Assembly: GCA_002508425.1 (NCBI GenBank)
Contig: DAKU01000005.1
Coordinates: 1-12,067 of the forward strand
Direction: 5' to 3'
Source of the DNA: Methanosarcinaceae archaeon UBA470
GTDB lineage: Archaea > Halobacteriota > Methanosarcinia > Methanosarcinales > Methanosarcinaceae
DNA: 12,067 nt
Shown in pieces: positions 1 through 6,329 of this stretch. The notes under the pieces are model-generated. The model was not told where the DNA came from. It was given only the letters and a program-made list of their open reading frames with translations, and did no database searches. A program made the translations under genes and the position numbers. How positions within the stretch are numbered: the first letter of the stretch is position 1; the number at the start of each line of letters is the position of its first letter.

Positions 1-588
1 ATAACAATGACAACTGAATCAGGCGGTTACGTCTCCAGTTCATCTGTTTATGATGCATACTATGACACAAATACCCGTAAAGAAGGCTATATCACTGTAA
101 GGATACCTTTGGAGAATTACACCACCTTTGTGAAAGATGTCGAGAATTTAGGTGATGTAATATCTGAAAGCATAACAGGCACAGATGTGACCGAAGAGTA
201 CATAGACCTGGAAGCAAGGCTCAGCAACCTGCAAAAGCAGGAGAAGCGCCTCACTGAAATTCTCAACATATCCAAAACCGTAGAAGAAGTGCTTAGCGTT
301 GAAAAAGAACTTGAAAGGGTGCGTGGAGAAATAGATAGTCTTACTGGAAGGTTACAGTATCTGGACAATAGGATAGATTATGCTACCATAGATATTAGAG
401 TAACAGAGCCAACACCTATCACACATGCCTGGGGCATGAGAGATGCTCTTTCCAGCTCAGTGCAAGGTTTTGTGTCAACAATCAAAGCAATGGTAATTCT
501 GGTGGGCTATTTGCTCCCGATTGCAATAGTGTTTTCAGTTCTAATAGCCATTTTACTGGCAATAAGACGTAGATTACACAAAAAGTGA
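1..588 (+). CDS. DUF4349-type membrane-anchored coiled-coil protein (5' partial)
   Basis: The reading frame is open to the first base of the window, so the ATG at position 7 is probably internal and the N-terminus (usually a lipoprotein or signal segment in this family) lies outside. Counting from that ATG, residues 26-65 form a beta-rich segment (EGYITVRIP, then GTDVTEEYIDLEARL), residues 66-123 are a strongly charged heptad-like coiled coil, and a second beta segment (ATIDIRVTEP) follows. Residues 161-186 are one hydrophobic membrane helix, and the tail is short and basic (RRRLHKK). This order is the recognised DUF4349 pattern. Family members are membrane-anchored proteins of unknown biochemical role, so no reaction is assigned. 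The stop is TGA at 586-588. The next gene on the same strand starts about 316 bases later, so it is probably a separate transcription unit. Confidence 0.82.
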   Translation: MTMTTESGGYVSSSSVYDAYYDTNTRKEGYITVRIPLENYTTFVKDVENLGDVISESITGTDVTEEYIDLEARLSNLQKQEKRLTEILNISKTVEEVLSVEKELERVRGEIDSLTGRLQYLDNRIDYATIDIRVTEPTPITHAWGMRDALSSSVQGFVSTIKAMVILVGYLLPIAIVFSVLIAILLAIRRRLHKK

Positions 589-621
589 TAACTAAAAAAA
601 AGAGTGATAATTATGTATTAC

Positions 622-647
622 TGTTATCTGTTTAAAGATAGATAACA
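622..647 (+). terminator. Possible weak terminator hairpin after the DUF4349 gene
   Basis: The 8-base arms TGTTATCT (622-629) and AGATAACA (640-647) are perfectly complementary with a 10-base loop, 33 bases after the stop codon. A modest T-run (ATATATTTTG, to about 661) follows. The stem is AT-rich and the T-run short, so termination is only a guess. It could also be a chance inverted repeat. Confidence 0.3.
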
Positions 648-803
648 ATAGACATATATTTTGAACACACTATTGACCATATCACTTAACGCTTATTTAC
701 GTGCTTTCAATTGCATGAGACATGGATTTACTGGATACTGAATTCGACGGATCAATCAGCAATAATAAAAAGAGATGTCAGATACTGCTTAAATATATAT
801 AGT

Positions 804-812
804 TTTATATAA
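804..812 (+). promoter_or_regulatory. Candidate archaeal TATA box for thiL
   Basis: TTTATATAA at 804-812 fits the archaeal TATA consensus and would place transcription start near 830-837, about 70 bases ahead of the preferred thiL start. Two other TATA-like runs lie close by (about 789-802, and AATATATTA near 828-836), so the exact box is uncertain. If the downstream box is used, the start site would fall inside the palindrome at 849-874. Confidence 0.45.
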
Positions 813-848
813 CCACATCGTTGGTGAATATATTAACACATAGAATAA

Positions 849-874
849 CATAAATACAGTTTACTGTATTTATG
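849..874. promoter_or_regulatory. 26-bp perfect palindrome, candidate operator or leader hairpin of thiL
   Basis: The left arm CATAAATACAGT (849-860) and right arm ACTGTATTTATG (863-874) are perfect reverse complements across 12 bases, separated by TT. The element lies 30 bases before the preferred thiL ATG (905) and just downstream of the TATA candidates. That is where a dimeric repressor would block transcription, or where an RNA hairpin would sit in the leader. An in-frame ATG at 872 falls in the right arm but has no ribosome-binding site. The perfection of the arms is seen directly; the role is inferred, and the cognate regulator is unknown. Confidence 0.55.
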
Positions 875-904
875 AAATATGCACAAATCTGTAGAAGAGA
901 ACTC

Positions 905-1906
905 ATGAATAAATATATACCAGTTTCACAGCTTGGGGAAAGACCCCTGATATCCCTGCTTTCGGACATATTCCATGAACTGCCAGATGGTACTATTTTA
1001 GGTGCAGGTGCTGATGACTGCGCGGTGATCGATATTAATGAGAGTTCATACTTAGTAGTTACTACGGATATGCTGCATCGCATGACAGATTTTCCCATAC
1101 AGATGAATCCATGGCAAATTGGTTGGATGTCTGCAGCAGTCAACCTGAGTGATATTGCAGCTATGGGTGCCCGGCCAATGGGTGTACTAGCTGCTTTTGG
1201 CCTTCCACGGGAGACAGATGTTGCTTTTGTGGAAGAGATGGCCAGAGGTATGAGGGACTGTGCCAGAAAATGCAGCACTGCAGTAATAGGTGGAGATATT
1301 GATACTCATGGTGAACTTACAATCTGCGGTACAGCTCTTGGAACTGTTCCAAAAGGACAGCTGCTTAAAAGAAAGGGAGCAAAAGTGGGTGACAAATTAT
1401 GTGTGACAGGATATGCCGGCTCTGCAGGCACTGCACTCTATGCTCTGGAAAATAATATTGATGCATCGAACAGTATTCTAAAAGCCTTGTTCGAACCTAT
1501 GCCACGTATAAAAGAAGCGATGCAACTTTCATCTCTTGGCCATGTGACAAGCATGATGGATACAAGCGATGGTATAGCAATGTCACTTTATGACCTTTCT
1601 AAAGCCTCAGGAGTTGGGTTCAGGCTACAGGAAGAAACATTACCCTTGCAGCCAGAAGTAGAACAATTAATGTCTTATGACAGGGTAACTCTAAATTCTA
1701 TGGCCCTTTATACTGGAGGTGATTTTGAACTGATCTTCACTGTGAGGCCAGAAGGCATTGAAGAAGTGCTGAAGATGGGCAACATTAGTGTTATTGGAGA
1801 GGTCCTGCCTCATGAAAAATCAATCTCCATACAGAAGTCGGATGGTACTGTGTTACAAGTGGAACGAAAAGGCTATGAACAGTTAAAGATAGCAGATAAT
1901 ACATAA
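905..1906 (+). CDS. thiL: Thiamine-monophosphate kinase
   Basis: ThiL phosphorylates thiamine monophosphate with ATP to give thiamine diphosphate, the active cofactor (EC 2.7.4.16), in the cytoplasm. The protein of 333 residues matches the usual length. Motifs run in family order: an N-terminal SQLGERPLI segment (residues 8-16), the metal/ATP motif GAGADDCAV (33-41), TTDMLHRMTDFP (53-64, the archaeal version), AVNLSDIAAMGARP (78-91), VIGGDI with HGELTICGTALG (127-146), LKRKGAKVGD (154-163), MMDTSDGIAMSLYDLS (217-232) and LYTGGDFELIF (268-278). It belongs to the PurM/AIR-synthase-like ATPase fold. The frame is open back to an ATG at 872, but that codon lies inside a palindrome. The ATG at 905 directly precedes the conserved region and is preferred, although its ribosome-binding site (GAAGAG) is weak. 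The next gene begins 43 bases downstream, so co-transcription is possible. Confidence 0.95.
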   Translation: MNKYIPVSQLGERPLISLLSDIFHELPDGTILGAGADDCAVIDINESSYLVVTTDMLHRMTDFPIQMNPWQIGWMSAAVNLSDIAAMGARPMGVLAAFGLPRETDVAFVEEMARGMRDCARKCSTAVIGGDIDTHGELTICGTALGTVPKGQLLKRKGAKVGDKLCVTGYAGSAGTALYALENNIDASNSILKALFEPMPRIKEAMQLSSLGHVTSMMDTSDGIAMSLYDLSKASGVGFRLQEETLPLQPEVEQLMSYDRVTLNSMALYTGGDFELIFTVRPEGIEEVLKMGNISVIGEVLPHEKSISIQKSDGTVLQVERKGYEQLKIADNT

Positions 1907-1949
1907 AATGCAAGAAATCAAGTAAAGTAGAAATATGGTAGGTTATGTT

Positions 1950-4900
1950 ATGAAAACCCGTTTATGTTTTGCGATATATTTAGTATTGATCTTGCTGGCA
2001 GGTGGGGCAGTTGCCGTCCCGGGCATTTCGGGCCCATCCCCAGCTAGCGATCCGACTTCCACATTTGGTGTGAATCAAGATTTCAGTGTGAGTATAAATG
2101 AAACATCTAATGTCACCTGGTATTTGAATGATGTTGAATTTGAAACCGATGAAAATACTACAACCGCCTCTTATTCTAATAATACTGCACCTGCAGGTTC
2201 ATATGAAGTGAAAGTAGTGGCAGAAAATAGTAATGGAAGCGACGAGTATACCTGGACATGGACTGTGGAAAGTGAGTCTTTGACCATAGATGATTTCAAT
2301 CCTGATGATACCACCCCCGGCTCTACAGCAGGGGACACAATGACCTTCGATATCACTTTCAGCCAGCCAGCAACGATCAGATGGCTTATAGATGGTATTG
2401 AAAGGGATAACGCAACCGCATCCTCAGATTCATATTCTAACAGCAGTGCACCTGCTGGAACATATAATGTAACAGCCATTGCAACCAATGGAAGCAATTC
2501 TATCCAGCAGACCTGGGATTGGACAGTTGCAGAAGCAGAAAATGAAAATGTCACGATAACAGATTTTAATCCCACTGATACAACTCCTAGTTCAACAGCA
2601 GGAAACGAAGTGGAATTCAATATTACACTCAACCAGGAAGCTACAATAAGGTGGCTTATAGATGGTATTGAGATGGATACTGAAACCGATTCCTCGAGTT
2701 CATACTCAAACAACACTGCTCCTGCTGGAACATATAATGTAACAGTTATTGCAATCAATGGAAGCAACTCTGACCAGCAGACATGGGACTGGACAGTTGC
2801 AGAAGCAGAAAATGAATCACTTGATATCACAGAATTCAGCCCTGAAGATAATCCTTCAAGTGTAGTGGATACTTATCAGAACTTCACCGTCAAGACGAAT
2901 CAGGATGCAGAAATAAAATGGTACATAAATGGAGAACTGGAACAAACAAACTCTTCAGTATCCATAGCTGCATTTAATGTTTCTGATAAGGCCATAGGCT
3001 CCTATAATGTAACAGCTATCGCCTCAAATTCCAATGGAAATGATCAGCATAAATGGACATGGACAGTTGCTTCTAAAACATATTTAAGCGGTGACCGTAT
3101 CTGGGATGCTGATGCTAATCAGTCTCTTGAGTATACATGGACTGCTCTGAGCTACTCCGGTTTCTACTATGACCTTGATACCGGCGAAGGTTCAGAGACA
3201 ATGACCGTACACCTTGAAAGCGATTCAGATAGATCTATTGATGAGGGAGACTTGGAATATGAGACCACGCCCATAACCACCGAGTTTGAGTACGATGATT
3301 GGGGCGATTATCAGGTAATAGGTTTCATGGCTGAGAAATACTTTGCAGGATATCTTGATGACACTGATTTTGCTGACGAGAATAGCATCATATCAGACGG
3401 TATACTCTCCAAGGTGCTTAGAGATGAAAATGATAAAAAATCTGTATATGCAGGTTCAAGCCTTACACTGGAAGATGGCTATGCTCTGAATTTCGTAGAA
3501 ATAGACACAGACGGTGACAATGTGTATGTGACCCTTTCAAAAGACGGTTCACAAGTTGATGAGACCATAGTAAAAGACAATGGAACCTTTGTGTATGAGA
3601 CTGAACTAGGAGACACCGGAGATGATATACCTATCATAGCTGTGCATTTTGGTAATATTTTCCAGGGCAATGAGGCCAGCGCAGTATTCGTTGATGCCAT
3701 ATTCCAGATATCAGATGAATACATAAGTATTGATTCCGGTGACAGTTATGGAGTTATGGAACTCAAGACTGTAAGCGATGAGAAAATAACCATGGAAAAT
3801 GACGATTCCATTTCCCTAAATAAGGGCAAGACCGTCAGTATAATGGGTAAATTGAAATTCATCGTTGCTGATGATTCCACTTTGAGATTTGCTCCTTTCG
3901 TAGATATGTCAGAAGCTGGGACCTATGAATTAAGAGGTACCGTTTCAGAAGATGATGCTTTTGAATGGACCCCTTTGAACTTCGAGGGCTTTTACTATAA
4001 CATTGACGAAGGAATCGGTACTGAAAAACTTGAGATCACCGAACTATCAGACAGAACCATAGATGATGGCGATCTTGTGTATACTTCTACCCCGGAAAAT
4101 GTGAGTTTCGAATACGATGATTGGGGAGGCTTTGAAGTTATAGGGTTCATGGCTGGGAAATACTTTGCAGGATATCCCGATAATGATTTCACAGATTCTG
4201 TTAGCTTAGTATCCCAGGGACAGCTATCAAAGGTGCTTCTTGACGAGAGTGACAAAGCATCCCTTGTATCTGGTACATCCTTTACAATGGAAGAAGGTTA
4301 TGCTTTAAACATTGTTGAAGTTGACGTAAATGGTGATACTGTGTATGTCAGCCTCACAAAGGATGGAGAGGAAGTAGACGATGATATTGTCTCCTCTGGT
4401 AGCACATATGTATACAAGATGGATGTGGGTGACGTAGATGATGTACCTGTTATAGCCATTCATTTCCAGGATGTATTCCAGGGACAGGAAAGCAGCGCAG
4501 TATTCGTTGATGGAATATTCCAGATATCAGATGAATACGTGTCCGTAGAAAGCGGCGAAACCTTTGAAGAAATGGAAGTAACCAGCATCTCAGAAGACGG
4601 CATTACCATGAAGAACGAGGACTCGATATCACTTACAAAGGGTAAAGAGATCCCGGTTATGGGAAATGTTACCTTTAAGGTAGCCGACAGTAGTGAAGTC
4701 AGGTTCTACCCCTTTGTAGAGGTGAAGACGGCCTCTTCTGAATCACTTGAAATACATATGGAAGATGTAGTGGCCCAAGGCACAGCAATGAAAATTTCTG
4801 TTACTTCCAGAGGTATGGCTGTAAGCAATGCAACATTAAGAATAGATAGTAAAAGTATTGGCTCTACTTCTGCTGAAGGTATAGTACAATACACACCGGA

Positions 4901-5654
4901 CAAGATTGGTAACTTTACTATCAATGCAGAAAAAGAAGGATATGTTTCTGGAACTGCTAAGTTTGAAGTAATATCATCCCAGGATGAATCAAGGAAAATG
5001 ACAATAGACGTGACTCCTGATGAGGTTTATGCAGGAACAAACGCCAAATTCCTCGTCCTTAAGGCCATAGGTGGAGAGGCTATTGAAGGGGCACAGATTA
5101 CTCTTGATGGTAACCCCATAGGTAACACTTCAAAAGATGGAAATATTACCTATACTCTCACAGGAGTTGGCATGCACAAGCTGACAGCTTCAAAATCAGG
5201 GTTGATTGATGCTGAACTTAACTTTGAGGTAAAGGAGCTTGCCTCCAAGTTCACATTCACAAACCTGCAAGTTTCACCGCTTGAAGTAAAGGCCGGAGAT
5301 GAAGCAACAATTTCAGTCGATGTAGCAAACACTGGTACAGCACCTGGAAACTACACTGTTGAACTGAAGGTAAATGGTACTACAGTAAGTTCTCAGGCAG
5401 TGACGCTTAACAACGGGAATTCCACTACACTAAAATTCGTTCATGTGGAAGAAGAACCGGGCACATACAATTTTTCAGTGCAGGACTTGAAAGGTAGTTA
5501 TGTGGTAGTGAAGAAGTCAAGTGCCATATGGTACGTCCTTGGAGGGATCATCCTACTAGCTGCAGCAGGGGTTGGCTACTTGTTCACAGCTGGTGGTTGG
5601 ACAGTAGAAATGGCAAAGGCAAAAATAAATGAATTTATCGGTTCTATCCGATAA
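1950..5654 (+). CDS. Mosaic S-layer-type surface protein: Ig-like repeats, two S-layer domains, CARDB-like module, C-terminal anchor
   Basis: This is a secreted, membrane-anchored envelope protein of 1234 residues. A signal peptide (basic MKTR, hydrophobic core, likely cut after AVA at residue 22) is followed by four Ig-like modules, each ending in a WTWTV/WDWTV strand (about 36-107, 109-198, 199-288 and 292-374). Two S-layer domains of the Methanosarcina MA0829/PF07752 type come next (about 378-652 and 657-925). Each carries FEYDDWG (446 and 720) and KYFAGY (463 and 737). Then come two carboxypeptidase-regulatory-like beta-sandwiches (932-1008, 1016-1094), a CARDB-like module (1099-1188), one membrane helix (1192-1212) and a short tail. 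Many NxS/T sequons suggest N-glycosylation, and the composition is acidic. The frame opens with an ATG at 1935. The ATG at 1950 is preferred because AGGTTAT precedes it and it gives a compact signal peptide. The extra modules make it longer than the plain tandem-domain S-layer protein, so it may be a minor S-layer or adhesin-like component. Confidence 0.88.
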   Translation: MKTRLCFAIYLVLILLAGGAVAVPGISGPSPASDPTSTFGVNQDFSVSINETSNVTWYLNDVEFETDENTTTASYSNNTAPAGSYEVKVVAENSNGSDEYTWTWTVESESLTIDDFNPDDTTPGSTAGDTMTFDITFSQPATIRWLIDGIERDNATASSDSYSNSSAPAGTYNVTAIATNGSNSIQQTWDWTVAEAENENVTITDFNPTDTTPSSTAGNEVEFNITLNQEATIRWLIDGIEMDTETDSSSSYSNNTAPAGTYNVTVIAINGSNSDQQTWDWTVAEAENESLDITEFSPEDNPSSVVDTYQNFTVKTNQDAEIKWYINGELEQTNSSVSIAAFNVSDKAIGSYNVTAIASNSNGNDQHKWTWTVASKTYLSGDRIWDADANQSLEYTWTALSYSGFYYDLDTGEGSETMTVHLESDSDRSIDEGDLEYETTPITTEFEYDDWGDYQVIGFMAEKYFAGYLDDTDFADENSIISDGILSKVLRDENDKKSVYAGSSLTLEDGYALNFVEIDTDGDNVYVTLSKDGSQVDETIVKDNGTFVYETELGDTGDDIPIIAVHFGNIFQGNEASAVFVDAIFQISDEYISIDSGDSYGVMELKTVSDEKITMENDDSISLNKGKTVSIMGKLKFIVADDSTLRFAPFVDMSEAGTYELRGTVSEDDAFEWTPLNFEGFYYNIDEGIGTEKLEITELSDRTIDDGDLVYTSTPENVSFEYDDWGGFEVIGFMAGKYFAGYPDNDFTDSVSLVSQGQLSKVLLDESDKASLVSGTSFTMEEGYALNIVEVDVNGDTVYVSLTKDGEEVDDDIVSSGSTYVYKMDVGDVDDVPVIAIHFQDVFQGQESSAVFVDGIFQISDEYVSVESGETFEEMEVTSISEDGITMKNEDSISLTKGKEIPVMGNVTFKVADSSEVRFYPFVEVKTASSESLEIHMEDVVAQGTAMKISVTSRGMAVSNATLRIDSKSIGSTSAEGIVQYTPDKIGNFTINAEKEGYVSGTAKFEVISSQDESRKMTIDVTPDEVYAGTNAKFLVLKAIGGEAIEGAQITLDGNPIGNTSKDGNITYTLTGVGMHKLTASKSGLIDAELNFEVKELASKFTFTNLQVSPLEVKAGDEATISVDVANTGTAPGNYTVELKVNGTTVSSQAVTLNNGNSTTLKFVHVEEEPGTYNFSVQDLKGSYVVVKKSSAIWYVLGGIILLAAAGVGYLFTAGGWTVEMAKAKINEFIGSIR
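2274..2813 (+). repeat. Tandem 270-bp duplication encoding two adjacent Ig-like modules
   Basis: Units 2274-2543 and 2544-2813 are in register at exactly 270 bases (90 codons). Identical DNA blocks recur at that offset, for example GGCTTATAGATGGTATTGA at 2383 and 2653, CCTGCTGGAACATATAATGT at 2451 and 2721, and GGACAGTTGCAGAAGCAGAA at 2521 and 2791. By eye the two 90-residue modules differ at about 23 positions, roughly 74% identity. The flanking Ig-like modules (first and fourth) are clearly more diverged, so this duplication is the younger one. Confidence 0.85.
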
Positions 5655-5676
5655 ATTCAATTAACTTATTTTTTTT
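5630..5676. terminator. Hairpin plus T-run between convergent genes, probably bidirectional terminator
   Basis: The arms TGAATTTATCGG (5630-5641) and CCGATAAATTCA (5648-5659) are perfectly complementary over 12 bases with a 6-base loop. On the plus strand a run of eight T follows at 5669-5676. On the minus strand the sequence beyond the stem is also T-rich (TTTATTTTTG). The stem covers the last codons and the TAA (5652-5654) of the S-layer-type gene and ends one base before the stop of the regulator gene on the other strand. It could end transcription from both sides. Confidence 0.65.
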
Positions 5677-6182
5677 GATACTCTTTCTATAGCTTCTATC
5701 AGGCTGTTCTTTGGCATAATCGTAGCCACAGGTATCCGTAGAATTTTTTCCACAGTAGGACTTACAATAGGTGCACACACAAGTGCACGTGCTCCTTCAC
5801 GTTCTGCTTTAACAGCTGCAATAATAGCTTCTTCTATAGAAGTTGCAGAGTATTCCCTTATGGTACAGAGATTTCCTCCTATTCTTTTCTTTGTCTCCCT
5901 TATATTATCAAGAACTGGTCTTGCAGCAATAACGGCTATGAAATCCCCTTTTTCAGCATTCTGCAATCTCTTTATAGTTTTAATTATCTGTCGTAAAGTT
6001 TTCATATTAGGCTCTCTTTTGCCTGACATGATCTTGTATAAAGTACTTGCAGGTATGTTCGCCTCCTGTGCGAACTCGATGGCAGTAAAATTCAAGTCTT
6101 CCTTTAAGACCACTGAAAATGCATTCTGAAACTTATCATATGATTCCAGTATTGCATCAACTATTTTATCTGATGATTCCAT
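5661..6182 (-). CDS. HTH transcriptional regulator with C-terminal sensor-like domain (COG1709-like)
   Basis: This protein of 173 residues has a Cro/CI-type helix-turn-helix at about 33-74 (TAIEFAQEANIPASTLYKIMSGKREPNMKTL in outline), the recognition helix being the ASTLYKIMSG part. The C-terminal alpha/beta domain is at about 80-160, with GDFIAVIAARP, then ATSIEEAIIAAVKAEREGA, then VCAPI and RIPVATIMP. That arrangement resembles archaeal predicted regulators of COG1709 and, loosely, PrpR-N-like ligand pockets. The frame extends to an ATG at 6200, but GGAGG lies just upstream of the ATG at 6180-6182, which I take as the start. A TATA box (minus strand, 6235-6242) suits that start. The gene is divergent from an ABC importer operon, which suggests local control of uptake, probably with self-regulation. 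The ligand is not visible, and neither activator nor repressor action can be decided. Confidence 0.8.
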   Translation of the reverse strand: MESSDKIVDAILESYDKFQNAFSVVLKEDLNFTAIEFAQEANIPASTLYKIMSGKREPNMKTLRQIIKTIKRLQNAEKGDFIAVIAARPVLDNIRETKKRIGGNLCTIREYSATSIEEAIIAAVKAEREGARALVCAPIVSPTVEKILRIPVATIMPKNSLIEAIERVSKKIS

Positions 6183-6210
6183 GTTTCCTCCATACCTCAA
6201 AATGAATGTC

Positions 6211-6230
6211 CTTAAGAGGTAATGATTAAG
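6211..6230. promoter_or_regulatory. Candidate operator in the divergent promoter region
   Basis: CTTAA (6211-6215) and TTAAG (6226-6230) form an inverted repeat with a 10-base spacer. It lies between the regulator's TATA box and its start codon, where the transcript would begin. Its position suits self-regulation, but the arms are only five bases and AT-rich, so chance is a real possibility. Confidence 0.25.
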
Positions 6231-6234
6231 CTAA

Positions 6235-6242
6235 TATTTATA
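6235..6242 (-). promoter_or_regulatory. Candidate TATA box of the HTH regulator gene
   Basis: Read on the minus strand this is TATAAATA, a good archaeal TATA box, about 53 bases before the regulator ATG. It predicts a leader of roughly 30 bases that contains the GGAGG ribosome-binding site. Confidence 0.5.
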
Positions 6243-6257
6243 CATTTAGGAAATCGG

Positions 6258-6285
6258 ATTATATTCTACAGGAAACATTAAATAG
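6258..6285 (+). promoter_or_regulatory. Candidate promoter of the ABC importer operon
   Basis: Two TATA-like boxes face the operon: ATTATATT at 6258-6265 and TTAAATAG at 6278-6285. The second would start the transcript near 6305-6310, about 20 bases before the ATG at 6330. I cannot choose between them from sequence. The regulator's own promoter lies less than 45 bases away on the other strand, so one bound protein could affect both. Confidence 0.35.
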
Positions 6286-6329
6286 AGCTCATAAGAACGA
6301 TTCTATTATTGAGAAAAAGAGGAATCGAT

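Larger units (their letters stand above)
589..904. other. Non-coding stretch upstream of thiL
   Basis: This 316-base gap holds a weak hairpin just after the DUF4349 gene (622-647), several TATA-like boxes between 788 and 836, and a 26-bp palindrome at 849-874, each listed separately. Between about 650 and 787 I see no conserved gene, no RNA-gene fold and no strong repeat. A 26-codon open frame from the ATG at 722 is most likely chance. The stretch reads as the promoter and leader region of thiL. Confidence 0.6.

Noticed and set aside
722..802. A 26-codon open frame starting at the ATG at 722 in the gap before thiL
   Set aside because: It has no ribosome-binding site, ends inside a TATA-like run and has no recognisable sequence; short frames of this size are expected by chance.
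872..904. Eleven-residue N-terminal extension of ThiL from the ATG at 872
   Set aside because: The ATG sits in the arm of the palindrome, has no ribosome-binding site, and the extra residues are not part of the conserved ThiL N-terminus; 905 is preferred, though 872 is not excluded.
2171..2830. A 219-codon open frame on the minus strand opposite the Ig-like repeats
   Set aside because: It mirrors the repeat structure of the plus-strand gene, is low-complexity Ser/Val-rich, and lacks any family resemblance; it is a shadow of the biased codon use of the real gene.
6309..6329. Upstream TTG start for the substrate-binding lipoprotein
   Set aside because: The AGAGGA ribosome-binding site lies inside this extension and is well spaced for the ATG at 6330, which gives a proper lipoprotein signal.
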